From Pseudoips prasinana (lineage: Eukaryota; Arthropoda; Insecta; Lepidoptera; Nolidae), in the NCBI GenBank assembly GCA_951640165.1, contig OX621250.1, forward strand, positions 6,572,001 through 6,636,000: DNA of 64,000 nucleotides, given 5' to 3'. The position numbers and the translations under genes are program-made. The notes under the pieces are model-generated. The model had not been told where the DNA came from and made no database searches. It saw only the letters and a list, made by a program, of their open reading frames with translations. Below are positions 20,181 through 30,155 of the stretch, piece after piece; position 1 is the stretch's first letter, and the number at the start of each line of letters is the position of its first letter.

Positions 20181-20449
20181 CAGCGACGCCAGCACATCAA
20201 GCTACCCCAATCTGTCAAATTTGTATTTAAATAGGACATTAACTCTGGGACATAGAGTTAATACTCTATGTCCCAGAGTTAATGTCCTATTTACTGTCGT
20301 CACATCATGAATTTGAATTTCTTGTGGTGTACCCTGTCATTATTTGTTAAGTGTAATTCTAATAACATTAGTTTTCTTTAGACACATTACGAGTATGTTC
20401 AGTGCAAATATAAAAAAACTTCACGTCAAGGCTTGATGTGCTGGCGTCT
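20181..20449. mobile_element. Rearranged M1 with W sequence inside
   Basis: The left end is an M1 arm (GACGCCAGCACATCAAGC ... CTGTCAAATTT) and the right end is an inverted M1 tip (GCTTGATGTGCTGGCGTCT). The interior, from 20228, is the W repeat instead of the M1 loop. Either W inserted into M1 with loss of one arm, or a longer M1 relative is seen. Confidence 0.6.
20228..20293. repeat. W palindrome, 31-bp perfect arms
   Basis: Arms 20228-20258 and 20263-20293 pair perfectly around TAAT. A damaged copy lies at 21860-21914. Confidence 0.9.
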
Positions 20450-20512
20450 ACCGTACCGTACCGTAAAAACTATAATTTTTACAATACAGTCGCTGTAAAG
20501 CATCCGCTTACT

Positions 20513-20645
20513 AACTGCAGCACATCAAGCTACCCCAATCTGTCAAATTTCCCCATTTGAAACAGAACCTTATATTTTTCTGATAAAGTTGAAAGTCTAT
20601 AAAAGAAGTTTGACAGATTGGGTTAGCTGGATGTGGTGGCGTCTG
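20513..20645 (-). mobile_element. M1 copy, left end eroded
   Basis: Reverse orientation. The left tip is degraded (CTGCAGCACATC); the right tip GGTGGCGTCTG is followed by TA. It is bracketed, together with the preceding M1, by inverted AAAAGTGCACCTC-type sequences at 20162-20174 and 20652-20667. Confidence 0.75.
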
Positions 20646-20751
20646 TACATTGAGGTGCATTTTTCACGTTTTCCGATAACGGTGAAACGAGACATATTAA
20701 AAAAATACATACGGGGCAGTCTTTTGGGACTGCCGATAGAAGTGAAAACTA

Positions 20752-20960
20752 TTGAAGTTATACTTCTTTTGGCGCGATGGAGAAAAATGATGAGAGTGAA
20801 TTTTTACGATGCGCGCGCACACCGACACCAAAAAATTTAACAGCATGAAGTTAGTTCTAGGTGGTATGACAGTGAATTTTTACGATGCGCGCGCATCTGC
20901 GCTATGTTCAAGTTGTATATTAAGAAGTATAACTTCTAACGCGTGTACATAAGTACACAC
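20752..20960 (+). mobile_element. M4 copy 2 with internal duplication
   Basis: TTGAAGTTATACTTC at the left, AAGAAGTATAACTTC and GTGTACATAAGTACACAC at the right. AGTGAATTTTTACGATGCGC occurs twice (about 20795 and 20871), replacing part of the normal interior. Confidence 0.7.
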
Positions 20961-20974
20961 AAGTTTTTTTTTTT

Positions 20975-21260
20975 CATTTCGCATACTCGTAAAGTAGTGT
21001 TTATTTGATCCGAGTAGCGATTGGAAGATGTTACTAGCCACCTTTGGGCAGTAAAGACTCATAGTAATAGCACTCCCTATGGTGGGACAAATTTAATAAA
21101 TAGAACTAAATTTGGTTACGCAGTCGGCTGTAAAATATCTTCAACAAAAAGTGCACAACGCCGCTAAAATTTTCACTTCTAAAATCGAGTGTGCTATAGA
21201 CCACACGACTGAAGTAAAACTTAGATATACGAAACGTTTAATTAATAGTTTTTAGTTATA
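20975..21260. repeat. F and X repeat fragments
   Basis: F: AAAGTAGTGTTTATTTG and GGAAGATG near 20992-21030 recur at 54168-54206. X: AGACCACACGACTGAAGTAA near 21195 recurs at 3555 and 14381. AGTGCACAACGCCGCTAAA near 21150 resembles AGTGCTCAACGCCGCTAAA near 47677. Confidence 0.5.
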
Positions 21261-21691
21261 ATTAGTATTAATTTAAGTGGCTTCAATATGAGTAGGTATA
21301 CTGACTAGCCCGTACCTTGTTCTTTTATCAGTGTTACTGACCAATGTCATTGTGCATGTTGTGGCACCTTTAGAAGCTGTACATTTAAATTATATTATTG
21401 TATAGATTAAAACATTTTAGATTTAAGTAGATGTAACAGCTACTGGATGCCTTTAAATAAATAAATAAAGAAACGTAATCTTATAGTATTGACATACAAT
21501 TCTGTGATGCTTTTTCAAAAACTTATATGTCTCAATAAAACAATTGTTGTTGTATCTGTAACTGACACTAGACGGATAAGAACAGGGTACATCACACCAA
21601 GAGAATATCGAATTCGTGATGTAACGACTATAGAACAAACCACTCTAACACTTAAATAGTATCCATTAGAATATGACGTCATTATTAACGC

Positions 21692-21914
21692 TCTCTGAGA
21701 CATAGCCTTGACGTAAAGTTTTTTGATATTTGCACTGAACATACTCGTAATGTGTCTAAAGAAAATTAATGTTATTAGAATTACACTTAACAAATAATGA
21801 CAGGGTACACCACAAGAAATTCAATTTCATGATGTGACGACTGGAGAGGCAGACGACAGTAAATAGGACATTAACTCTGGGACATAGAGTCAATACTCTA
21901 TATTGTCCCAGAGA
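21692..21914 (-). repeat. W repeat, inverted copy
   Basis: Reverse complement of 20228-20437 including GACAGGGTACACCACAAG and the damaged palindrome. A weaker partial copy (ACAGGGTACATCACACC) lies at about 21582-21635. Confidence 0.7.
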
Positions 21915-21929
21915 ACGGAAATACTATGA

Positions 21930-22061
21930 TTTATTTATTTATTTAGGACAACCAGTAACTGTTACATTATTGCTAGTCAAAATAGAATACTTGAAAATTA
22001 AAATAAAATGCACAGTTTATTAAGGTGTCACAACACATGCACAGATTCATGACACACGTAA

Positions 22062-22099
<38 letters not shown>

Positions 22100-22395
22100 C
22101 AACTAAAACTAAATACAAAATGTAAAATTCTATAATCTAAAATAAAATTAAGGAAACCAAATTAACATAAAAAACTAAACATAAAATATAAAACAAAGAG
22201 TAAAAAGTGAATATTACTGATAAAACAATTAATATCAATACATAAAGTTTTGAAAATTATGTGTCGGTTACCAGAACGTGAATATTATAGTATCGTTATT
22301 TTAAACTCAACAAATCATTTAGTTCATCTCACGCATCAACAGACTTGCAAAATCAGTTTTTAAAACAGTTTTACACAGATCAGCTTGAGATTGCA
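21930..22395 (-). repeat. A-rich LINE-like tail and (TA)n
   Basis: Starts TTTATTTATTTATTTAGGA, a common look of an antisense LINE 3' end, and stays A-rich. A (TA)n microsatellite sits at about 22066-22097. No coding part is visible. Confidence 0.4.
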
Positions 22396-22542
22396 CCGCA
22401 GCAGCATATCCGCGTTGGGCGAAGTCGACGGTAGGTTAGGTTAAGTCGGTGCGAGTTCGACATATCCACCTGCCGCACTTTTTGTGGGAGGCATGCGAAG
22501 GCATTCACCCTGCCTTAGGAAAAAAAAAAGAAAAATAAAACC
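22396..22542 (+). repeat. Family D copy with A-rich tail
   Basis: GCAGCATATCCGCGTTGGGC, GGTTAGGTTAAGTCGGTGCG, CGCACTTTTTGTGGGAGGC and a terminal A-run. A poly(A) end and a B-box-like GGTGCGAGTTCGA suggest a SINE; its origin is not established. Confidence 0.5.
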
Positions 22543-22631
22543 TTGTGATTATAAATCTTTTTTCCGTTCAAACCTTTTTTCACAATTTAAACATTTCAAC
22601 AGATCATTGTTATAAAACAAGAGGGTTAGTA

Positions 22632-22764
22632 CAGACGCCTGCACATCCAGCACCCAATCTGTCAAACTAATTTTATAGATTTTCAACTTTATCACATAAG
22701 CATAAGGTTCACTTTCAATTGGGGAAATTTGACAGATTGGGGTAGCTTGATGTGCTGGCGTCTG
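22632..22764 (+). mobile_element. M1 copy
   Basis: TA-flanked (22630-22631, 22765-22766). The left arm has a 2-bp loss in CCAGC-ACCCAATC; the right arm is intact. Confidence 0.9.
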
Positions 22765-22766
22765 TA

Positions 22767-23751
22767 CGTTCGTATTTAATTACTGTAGAGGATTTAGTAT
22801 CAAGTGTAATTGAACTCCGACCAGGTATTTGCGTCGGATTTAGTAACAAATAGGCGTTTTAAGAGACTACGTCTCTATCATAGTTTTTTTACGCTCTATG
22901 AGCCACCCATTAGAGGAACGTAGTATTTTCTTACAGAACACATTGAGCGTAATAATAGCAGCATTTTATTAAATTTTAGCTTTATAGCACTATTCGCAAA
23001 ACTAAGCGTAAATCTAATCACTAAAATTGGCAACATTAATAAAAAAAATTGAAAAGCATGCAATGACGTTTAATGATTCCAAATCTTTTTTTAAACTCAA
23101 GAAGCAGTTAACTATAGAGCAGTGTATACGCTTTTTGGTAAAGAAGACTTTATTGTATAAAATAACATTTCTGTTTATTATTGTTTACGCAGGTTTACGT
23201 TAGTAAATGATAATTGTTAATTGAGGTAATCATAGAAAGCTTTGAGAAGGTATTTAACTTTCTAAGATTCGAAACACCGATGGAAAGCCATCAAACGCAA
23301 TGTCTCACTGTCGACCAGCTTTGAAAGAACGGTAAAAAGTTGATAAAAACTTGTGTTGTCTCATCGCAACTCTCATAGACAAACAACTTCGGCTTACAAA
23401 GTTTCTAACCTCTTTTACGGAAAGTCTTCTAGTACAATCAACGTAGAAGTTTTATTAATAAGCGTAGATAACTACGAAATATTTTCAGGTTCATGGATAC
23501 ATTATTTGTGTAGAGATATGAGTACCAAGATATCTGATCTTATCCTTTTAAGTATCTCCCTACTATCCGAGCTGGGTTCCTCAATCAATCAACAAACTTT
23601 CACCTATCAGACAAAAACAATTGAATAAAGCCTCTTATCAGAATTAGGAGTACATAACAGATCTTCGACAAACTAAAAAAATATAAAATCAACTGCATTT
23701 TAATTGATTGTTGAACGACGTACTTATACACATAATAAATAATAAAATCAT
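22767..23751. other. Unannotated stretch
   Basis: A 91-codon plus-strand frame (23353-23628) has no recognised domain; I do not call it a gene. No repeat was recognised. Confidence 0.45.
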
Positions 23752-23873
23752 TATTATCTTGGGCAACTAACACATAGCCATCTGATCCCAAAGTAAACAG
23801 AGTCTGTACTATGGCAACCAGACCATTGATAAATAAAAAATACCTACATATTATAGATAATTACACCTATATA
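23752..23873 (-). mobile_element. SINE-B tail fragment
   Basis: GCCATCTGATCCCAAAGTAA, AGTCTGTACTATGGCAACCA and ATAGATAATTACACC match the SINE-B 3' half in reverse; the head is missing. Confidence 0.65.
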
Positions 23874-24110
23874 ATATATCTTTAGGAACTATTAATTATT
23901 AAAATGTTATTTGTAAACATGATTAGTTGGGGGTAATAGTTAAATTGAAAATAAAACAATTACACCCAGACCAATTAATTGCCGATTTTCACACAAAAAT
24001 ACAAAAACCGCAATTTACCTTTCATTCAATCGACTACTACAAGAACTTTTATATTATGTTACTTGCTGCTACGGAACCTTTTATGGGCGAGTGCAACTGG
24101 CACTTGGCCG

Positions 24111-24243
24111 CTTTTTCTACATATTTATGCGACTTACTGTACTATCGTCCTCTTTAGGAAACGTTCTGTATCTAGATTGGCGCAAGCACTGGAATGCTTA
24201 GTAGTGTTGTACCAATTGTAGTTAATGGCATCAGTTGCGACCA
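24111..24243 (+). repeat. 133-bp direct repeat, left copy
   Basis: Aligns without gaps to 24987-25119; I count 10 differences in 133 bp. Identity is too high for the age of most repeats nearby. Confidence 0.85.
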
Positions 24244-24244
24244 A

Positions 24245-24346
24245 ATAATTTGTACTCATCACACAAAGATTTGTCCTGGGTGGAGATCAAACACGAGACC
24301 TCTGGCTTAGCAGTCAGGTTCTCTAACGACTACACCAACGGGGCTG
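24245..24346 (-). mobile_element. SINE-C2 with tRNA-like head
   Basis: On the minus strand: GCCCCGTTGGTGTAGTCGTT (A-box region) and GTTTGATCTCCACCC (B-box region), then GACAAATCTTTGTGTGATGA. The head is close to a tRNA but is followed by the SINE body. Confidence 0.65.
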
Positions 24347-24479
24347 TCAGAATATGAAGCACATAACTAGGGGAAGAAGACAAAAGGCCAATAACTAAAC
24401 GACCGGTAGACCAACTAGCTATGAGCGTGTCATTAACCGTCCCTTATAAAGTAATAATAATATTGTCCTCCTAGCCGAA

Positions 24480-24950
24480 TTTTGGTAACGGTGGCCAGTC
24501 TCATTGGTGACTAGCCATCTCCGCGGGACATATTATAGAGCACAAAGGTGTTCGCAAACACAGGGGCACTTTCTATTCCATTACTCTCATGATCCGATGG
24601 GACTACAAGCGACACGACACACACTACAGGACCGAGGGTTTCCACTTCCTACTAATATTATAAAGGCGAAAGTTTGTAAGTGTGTGAGTGTGTATGTTTG
24701 TTACTTCTACACGTCTAAACGGCTGGTGTGATTTTAATAAAATTTGGTATGGAGTTAGCTGACACCCTGGATTAACATATAGGCTACCATTTATAAAGTT
24801 TAATGCGGGTAAAACCACGGGACACAGCTAGTAGTTTATAATTTATCTTTTTAGATACAAATCCCAAAATCACTTTTGTCTCGACCCGGGATTTGAACCC
24901 AAGACCTCTGCATCTGTGGTTCAATTTGCCGCCGCTAGACAACGAGGTAG
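24480..24950 (-). mobile_element. SINE-D interrupted by a Helitron
   Basis: The tail half (GCGGGACATATTATAGAG, CAGGGGCACTTTCTATTCC) and the head half (CTCGACCCGGGATTTGAACC) are separated by Hel-1 at 24647-24831. The uninterrupted copy at 63499-63850 shows the order is native. Confidence 0.75.
24647..24831 (+). mobile_element. Hel-1 inside SINE-D
   Basis: TCCTACTAATATTATAAAGG start, TGCGGGTAAAACCACGGGA stem and ACAGCTAG|T end. The body has (TG)-rich AAGTGTGTGAGTGTGTATG. Confidence 0.8.
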
Positions 24951-24986
24951 TCAAGTCTTATAAAGTACGGTTGTAACAGAGTACTA

Positions 24987-25119
24987 CTTTTTCTACATAT
25001 TTATGCTACTCACTGTACTATCGTCCTCTTTAGGAAACGTTCTGTATCTAGATTGGTGCACGCACTAGAATGCTAAGTAGTGTTGTACCAATTCTAGGTA
25101 ATGGCGTCAGTTGCGTCCA
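24987..25119 (+). repeat. 133-bp direct repeat, right copy
   Basis: Partner of 24111-24243. Both start with CTTTTTCTACATATTTATG and end near CAGTTGCG. Confidence 0.85.
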
Positions 25120-25195
25120 GGCAACCGTAATATACCCATGTTGGTCGCTATTAGAGTAATCATGAGGAATTATTGCGTTGGTAGGTTTATTTAGA

Positions 25196-25450
25196 CGGTC
25201 ACCGTAGCCTAGCTGGTAGTGCTCCTGCCTACGAAGCTGGTGGTCCTGGGTTCGAATCCCGGTAAGTGCAAATATTTGTGTGATGAGCACGAATATTTGT
25301 TTCTGAGTCATGGATGTTTTCTATGTATATAAGTATTTATCTATCTATATAAGTATGTATATCGTCGCCTGGTACCCATAGTACAAGCTTTGCTTAGTTT
25401 GGGGCTAAGATGATCTGTGTGACATTGTCCCCAGATATTATTATTATAAT
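25196..25450 (+). mobile_element. SINE-C (tRNA-derived), full-length
   Basis: Head CCGTAGCCTAGCTGGTAGTG (A box) and GGTTCGAATCCCGG (B box, 25249-25262). Body TGTGTGATGAGCACGAATAT, tail GTACAAGCTTTGCTTAG ... CCAGATATTATTATT. It shares its 3' tail design with SINE-B, so the two may use one LINE partner. Confidence 0.85.
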
Positions 25451-25510
25451 TTAGATGGTTCATTAAGTTTATTGGAACGTTACTTCGTTTAATAGGATAT
25501 TTTTTGACCG

Positions 25511-25636
25511 GCCAGAGACCAATAGTCTAGTGGTGACCGTGACCGTTAAGCCAGAGGAGGTTCGATTCCCATCCGGGACAAATCTGTGTGTGATGAGCAC
25601 GATTATTTATTCTGTGTCTTGGTGTAATTTATCTAT
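25511..25636 (+). mobile_element. SINE-C2, 3'-truncated by Hel-1
   Basis: GGCCAGAGACCAATAGTC, B box GGTTCGATTCCCATCCGG, body to GGTGTAATTTATCTATA, then directly the CTAG end of a minus-strand Helitron. Confidence 0.7.
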
Positions 25637-25638
25637 AA

Positions 25639-26119
25639 CTAGCTGTGCCCCGCGGTTTTACCCGCATTAAACTGTATATGCCTATATGTTAATCCAGGAG
25701 GTCAGCTAACTCTATACCAAATTTTATTAAAATCGCTCCAGAAGTTTAGCAGCAACAAACATACATACTTGTTACATATGCATAGCACAGTATAACCGCT
25801 GACTTGCATTTACCCCATTGTTACACTTCGCAACAGCGAGTCACACGAAGGCGCTTAATCAGCATAGCCGGAAAGCAACGTGACCACCGCTGCACCGGAC
25901 ACCCGAAGCCCGCTCCTCGGCTCCGTGGGACCCGTCAGACGCCACTTCCTACTCAACCATCGAACGGTCGTCACCTAATTAACTTAGTTCATATAATTTT
26001 ATTGTAATTACTTTATAAGTAATAAATTATTTTAACTTTGATCTTGTATTTTTTTGGGTCCTTGGCTGTCGACTTTAATATCTTACTCACAAACTTTCGC
26101 CTTCATAATATTAGTGTGA
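25639..26119 (-). mobile_element. Hel-1 carrying an internal insertion
   Basis: Minus-strand end ...CGCGGGGCACAGCTAG at 25639 and start TCACACTAATATTATGAAGG at 26119, preceded by A. About 165 bp of Helitron is split by a 314-bp insert. Confidence 0.8.
25770..26083. mobile_element. LTR-like insert in Hel-1
   Basis: Starts TGTTACATATGCATAGCACA and holds AATAAATTATTTT near 26020. TACT at 25766-25769 and 26084-26087 may be a 4-bp duplication. A TG start and internal polyadenylation signal suggest a solo LTR, but the 3' end (AATATCT) is not the canonical CA. Confidence 0.4.
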
Positions 26120-26797
26120 TTTATATGTATTTATAAATATATAAGTTTAAGTCTTTTTACGGCCGCTGAAGGCCCCCAGTGATGTGGCCCTAATCCCATA
26201 AGGGTGCCCTCAGGTACTAGTCGCTTAAATTAAGCTGCTGGTGAAGAGCCTTCTGCGCTAGCCAACTGCTCGTTGTCTTCAATTCTTTAATTTTAATATA
26301 GTAGAACTAAATTTCATAATAATAGCTTAGTAACTGGTTATTTATTTAAGGACTTAAAAAAATCATGTGATAGAACAGACCGCACGGACAGAATAATATT
26401 TTTTTTTGTTACTTTCATACTCTATTTGACTATGTTGACGTACTGCATCGTTAGCTTGACAAGTACAAGTGTATGTTAATTTCATTTATTGATTCGTTAA
26501 CAATATACATTGTGTTCGAAATACAATTCACTTATAACGAGCAATTTTCAATTACATAAATACAATAAAAAATTACATAAACAGTCAATAATATTAAATA
26601 ATAAAATAAAATAAAACACACTAATCTAAAACACACAGAACTTTTGAAATAAAATTACCAGAGCAATTAATAACTTAATATGATCTGATACATTAATTAT
26701 TCTTTGAATTTGTCAACTCTGATACTGAATAAAAACATCAATCAAGAATGTCTCTAGCTTAGTTTTAAATAGCGAATAATTGTATTTTTTTTATATA
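26120..26797. other. AT-rich stretch, LINE-like tail possible
   Basis: A long A-rich region (26500-26720) reads like a LINE 3' region, but no family match was established. No gene was seen. Confidence 0.4.
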
Positions 26798-27033
26798 TAT
26801 ATTAGGATGGCAAACGAGTAAGTGGGTCACCTGATGGTAAGTGATCACCGCCGCCCATGGACACTCGCAACACCTGAGGAGCTGCAAGTGCGTTGCCGGC
26901 CTTTCTGAAAAGAATAGGCTCGCTTCTTGAAGGTTGCCATGTCATACCGGATCGGAAATGCCTCCGCAGCTAATTGATTCCACAGAGCGGTAGTGCGCGG
27001 CAAAAAGTTTCTTGTGAAACGCACGCACACGCG
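26798..27033 (-). pseudogene. CR1/Jockey-like LINE reverse transcriptase C-terminus
   Basis: The minus-strand frame ends [20 protein letters not shown], then [24 protein letters not shown] and ASVHGRR. The PRT..LWN.L...FP..Y....FK pattern is the usual end of reverse transcriptases in the CR1/Jockey group. The copy is 5'-truncated to about 60 codons; the rest of the protein is absent. The plus-strand flank GGGTCACCTGATGGTAAGTG is the 3' UTR. Confidence 0.65.
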
Positions 27034-27080
27034 TAAATTATATATTTTGAATCAATTTTAATACCTAAGTAAAAAATATG

Positions 27081-27320
27081 ACCATCCCATCTCATACCGT
27101 TGGAGGCGTAGAAGCCGTCCCGTGGGAATATCTCCCAGGGAACGGGCAGCAGCGTCTCTCTGTGTACTTTGACCAACATATGGCAATCGCTAACCCGTCT
27201 GCCAAGCGTAGCGAATATGACATACGATGATGACAAATGATGGACAACTCCAATGTGGAAATATTTTGGGAAGGCCTTTGTCCAGCAGTGGACGTCTATA
27301 GGGTGAAATAATGATGACAA
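27081..27320 (+). mobile_element. R family, nearly full-length
   Basis: CCCATCTCATACCGTTGGAG, CGTGGGAATATCTCCCAG, CCGTCTGCCAAGCGTAGCG and the RTE-like end GGCCTTTGTCCAGCAGTGG followed by AATGATGA. Confidence 0.75.
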
Positions 27321-27362
27321 CGATTTTATATATTATAGATAAATTACACCCAAAGTCAGGAC

Positions 27363-27485
27363 GTATGAAGAATATAATGACAGTACCTAAACGAAGCAAA
27401 AGAAGTGTGCAAGGATCGTGATAAATGGAAATCCGTTGTCTCTGCCTACCCCTCTGGGAAACAGGCGTGAGTCTATGTATGTATA
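27363..27485 (+). mobile_element. LINE2 3' end fragment
   Basis: GTATGAAGAATATAATGACA and CCGTTGTCTCTGCCTACCCC match 57726-57830; ends in TATGTATGTATA. The frame is broken by deletions. Confidence 0.7.
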
Positions 27486-27976
27486 GTCAGAACAAATAAT
27501 TGTTATAGCAATCAGCGTCATACAAATAATAATAATAAAAAAGAATTCGAGTTCGGGAATAAGATAAACGGGATTTTTTAATTTAAATATCGTGCAATTG
27601 AAAGAATAACTACAGAATAAAATAACACCGTTAAATACGTTACGCCAATTTAAATATTGTTCAATGAGGAAAATATCGGCCATTCACACCGGCTAAGTTG
27701 TATAACTGAAGATTATGCAGTATCTACGTATTGAATGGTAAGCTTACTATGCCATTATAAAGACGGTGATATTGATTTTTTGTAAGTTTGTTTGGAATGG
27801 ATAAAATCAAAAACCACTGAACTGATTTTTAAAATGCCTCCTACAGAAAGTTATCAGCGAGTAATTTTTTTCGAAGACTAGTGAGAGCTAGCCGAGAGTT
27901 AGCCGAGAGTAGTGCGTACTCCTCAGAAGTAGCGGTGTACCGATAGAGTGGAGTTTACCTTTTCTCATCAAAACTA
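27486..27976. other. Unannotated stretch
   Basis: Only the segment 27917-27979 (CTCAGAAGTAGCGGTGTACC) is notable: it recurs at 29564-29632, each time just outside a minus-strand Hel-1. Confidence 0.45.
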
Positions 27977-28157
27977 AAGAGCTGTGCCCCGCGGTTTTAC
28001 CCGCGTTAAACTTTATTAATTATGCCTATGTGTTATTCGGATTTATAAACTACATTGCTGCAAAGTTTCATCAGAATCCGTGGCGTAGTTTTTGCGTGAC
28101 ACAGTAACAAACATCCATACATGTATACTCACAAGCTTTCGCATATATAATATTAAA
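27977..28157 (-). mobile_element. Hel-1 copy, 3' tip eroded
   Basis: The CTAG is degraded to CTAAAG/AGCTG, but the CCCCGCGGTTTTACCCGCG stem is intact. The 5' end is ATTTTAATATTATATATGCG on the minus strand. Confidence 0.75.
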
Positions 28158-28386
28158 ATCTCACAAAAGGGATTTATATAAGGGATATCTTAATCTATAC
28201 ATATAATAGTATCGTAATTCCTATGAAATGAAACGCAAGGTCATTATTGGACGTGCGCTATGAAAACTATTGATGATACATAAACATACATGTATTTAAT
28301 ACTCAATATTACGCATATAAACCCATGAGGTTATATGTCTATTCTAATTAAATCACAATGACAGTTTTTGTTCATCATTTTTTGAC

Positions 28387-28587
28387 AGCACGTGTGGCGC
28401 AGCGGCTAAGACAGTCGCCTTGCCGCTTCGTGTCGCGGGTTCAAGTCCCGCGCCGGACAACTTTTTGTGTGACCCATAAATAGTTGTTCTGAGTTTGAAT
28501 GTAATTTGTGTCCGTCTATTATATGTTTGCAAAGTACCCCACACACAGGGATTAGACCCCAGTACGGGCGTTCTCTTTTTAAAAAAA
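28387..28587 (+). mobile_element. SINE-A, full-length
   Basis: GCACGTGTGGCGCAGCGGC head, GGTTCAAGTCCCGCGCCGG B box, body, and an A-tail at 28580-28587. A 6-bp loss is seen in the ACCCC...ACACAGGG region. Confidence 0.85.
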
Positions 28588-29563
28588 GAATTATAATATA
28601 GACGAAAGACATTTTTTACGAGCCTACAACTTTTTTCAACATAACAAGTTTTTGAGTTTCTCCATTACAAACAAACATAAAGAAATTTGAATACTCTTTT
28701 AGATTATATAATACATCTTTTTCTTCGTTAATTCTACTTTATATGTGTGATATGACCAGATACACATAGGATTACCATATCTCAGGATTTTTCCTGAGAT
28801 ATCAATCCAAAAATCCTGTTTGCACTGACGTCATATATTATTATCATGAAATCACAGGTTTTTTAGAATTATTCAATAAAATTCAGCCGCTAAAGACTTT
28901 GAGTGCGATGTGCAACACGTGAGCGAGATACGCAGTGTATAAAAAATTAAAACTAACAACCTTTTAAATAATAAGTATACCTATATGTTTGAGAGAAAAT
29001 TCTCAAGATTTTTCAATGGAAATCAGGCCTTATCTCCGGTCTTTTGATTTCATCCGGTGGGTTACCGGTACATACATATAATAGAATCCTCATCAGGTTG
29101 TTAAGTTGCTAATCCACTTTTGAACGCTTGATCTACCTTCAAAATAACCCGTAAACTAAAGGCACCAGAAATATAATGTATATTACCTTCATGAGCAAAA
29201 CAAATGTGCAACCTTGCTCAGTCACATTGTCCTCACAAATGGACGGAAACTATTGCACCATCGCATTCACAAATTACTGTATTTAGGACGGAACAGACCC
29301 CGTGACAGACCAGACGGGACATAATGGTCAGACTAATTGATTTGTTGACAGGACGCGAGTGAAACGAAATGCAGCCTAATTTGAAAGAATCATAGACAAG
29401 GCCTTCCGAATGGATTGCGTTGATAGCGTAGCTAGGTTATACGAGGTGTAACTTAAGGATCGTAATTTGCCTGTTGACGACCTAAAAGTAATATAGACAA
29501 GATCTTTCGTACTGGTATTAGGTAGCATTGGCGTACTTGTAGCTGGCAGTAGTGGATACTGCC
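28588..29563. other. Unannotated stretch
   Basis: A short inverted pair ATATCTCAGGA/TCCTGAGATAT at 28779-28802. A 75-codon minus-strand frame begins at 29603. No gene recognised. Confidence 0.45.
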
Positions 29564-29624
29564 TCTCCTCAGAAGTAACGGTGTACCTACCCATAAAGTG
29601 CAATTTACCTTTTCTTATCTTAAC

Positions 29625-29785
29625 TACAGGTTTTAACTTTATAAATGATAGCTTATGTGTTATTCGGATATATTATTATAAGCTAAGTATATTACTACAA
29701 AGTTTCAGCAAAGTCCGTTCCGTAATTTTTGCACGAAAGAGAAACAAACATCCATACAAACAAACTTTCGCATTTATAATATAAA
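29625..29785 (-). mobile_element. Hel-1 copy without its 3' hairpin
   Basis: Body blocks (TTATAAATGATAGCTTATGT, CAAACATCCATACAAAC) match the family. The minus-strand 3' end is lost and replaced by the same flank as seen outside the copy at 27977. Confidence 0.65.
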
Positions 29786-29852
29786 AATGTGAGCCGTCAC
29801 GGGACGCCTGGCAGATGTGAAACATCGACATTATTTTGTAAAAGTAATATGC

Positions 29853-30054
29853 AGAAGTCGAAGTCGAAGTCGAAGTATAAGTCGCAGTCGAAGTCGAAGT
29901 CGATGTTGAAGTCGAAGTATAAGTCGCAGTCGAAGTCGAAGTATAAGTCGCAGTCGAAGTCGAAGTATAAGTCGCAGTCGAAGTCTAAGTCGCAGTCGAA
30001 GTCAAAGTCGAAGTCAAGTCGAAGTCCAAGTAGAAGTCGAAGTCGAAGTCGAAA
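29853..30054 (+). repeat. (AAGTCG)n microsatellite/minisatellite
   Basis: About 200 bp of AAGTCG hexamers with AAGTAT and CAGTCG variants that recur in blocks. One frame encodes SKSKSKYKSQ-like repeats. A 13-bp inverted repeat GATGTGAAACATC lies outside (29814-29826 and 30137-30149), and a Hel-1 copy lies on each side. Confidence 0.9.
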
Positions 30055-30155
30055 AGAACATATTGTGATAGGAACTTTAAAAAAAAAACCACGGCATGCG
30101 TCGCCACGCCAGAAATCTGTTTTACGTGCGGCTATAGATGTTTCACATCAATACT

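Noticed and set aside
24271..24345. Possible functional tRNA gene on the minus strand
   Set aside because: The tRNA-like part continues directly into a SINE-C2 body shared by other copies, so it is a SINE head.
26970..27399. 116- and 69-codon minus-strand frames
   Set aside because: They cross from R into the CR1-like fragment; chance fusion.
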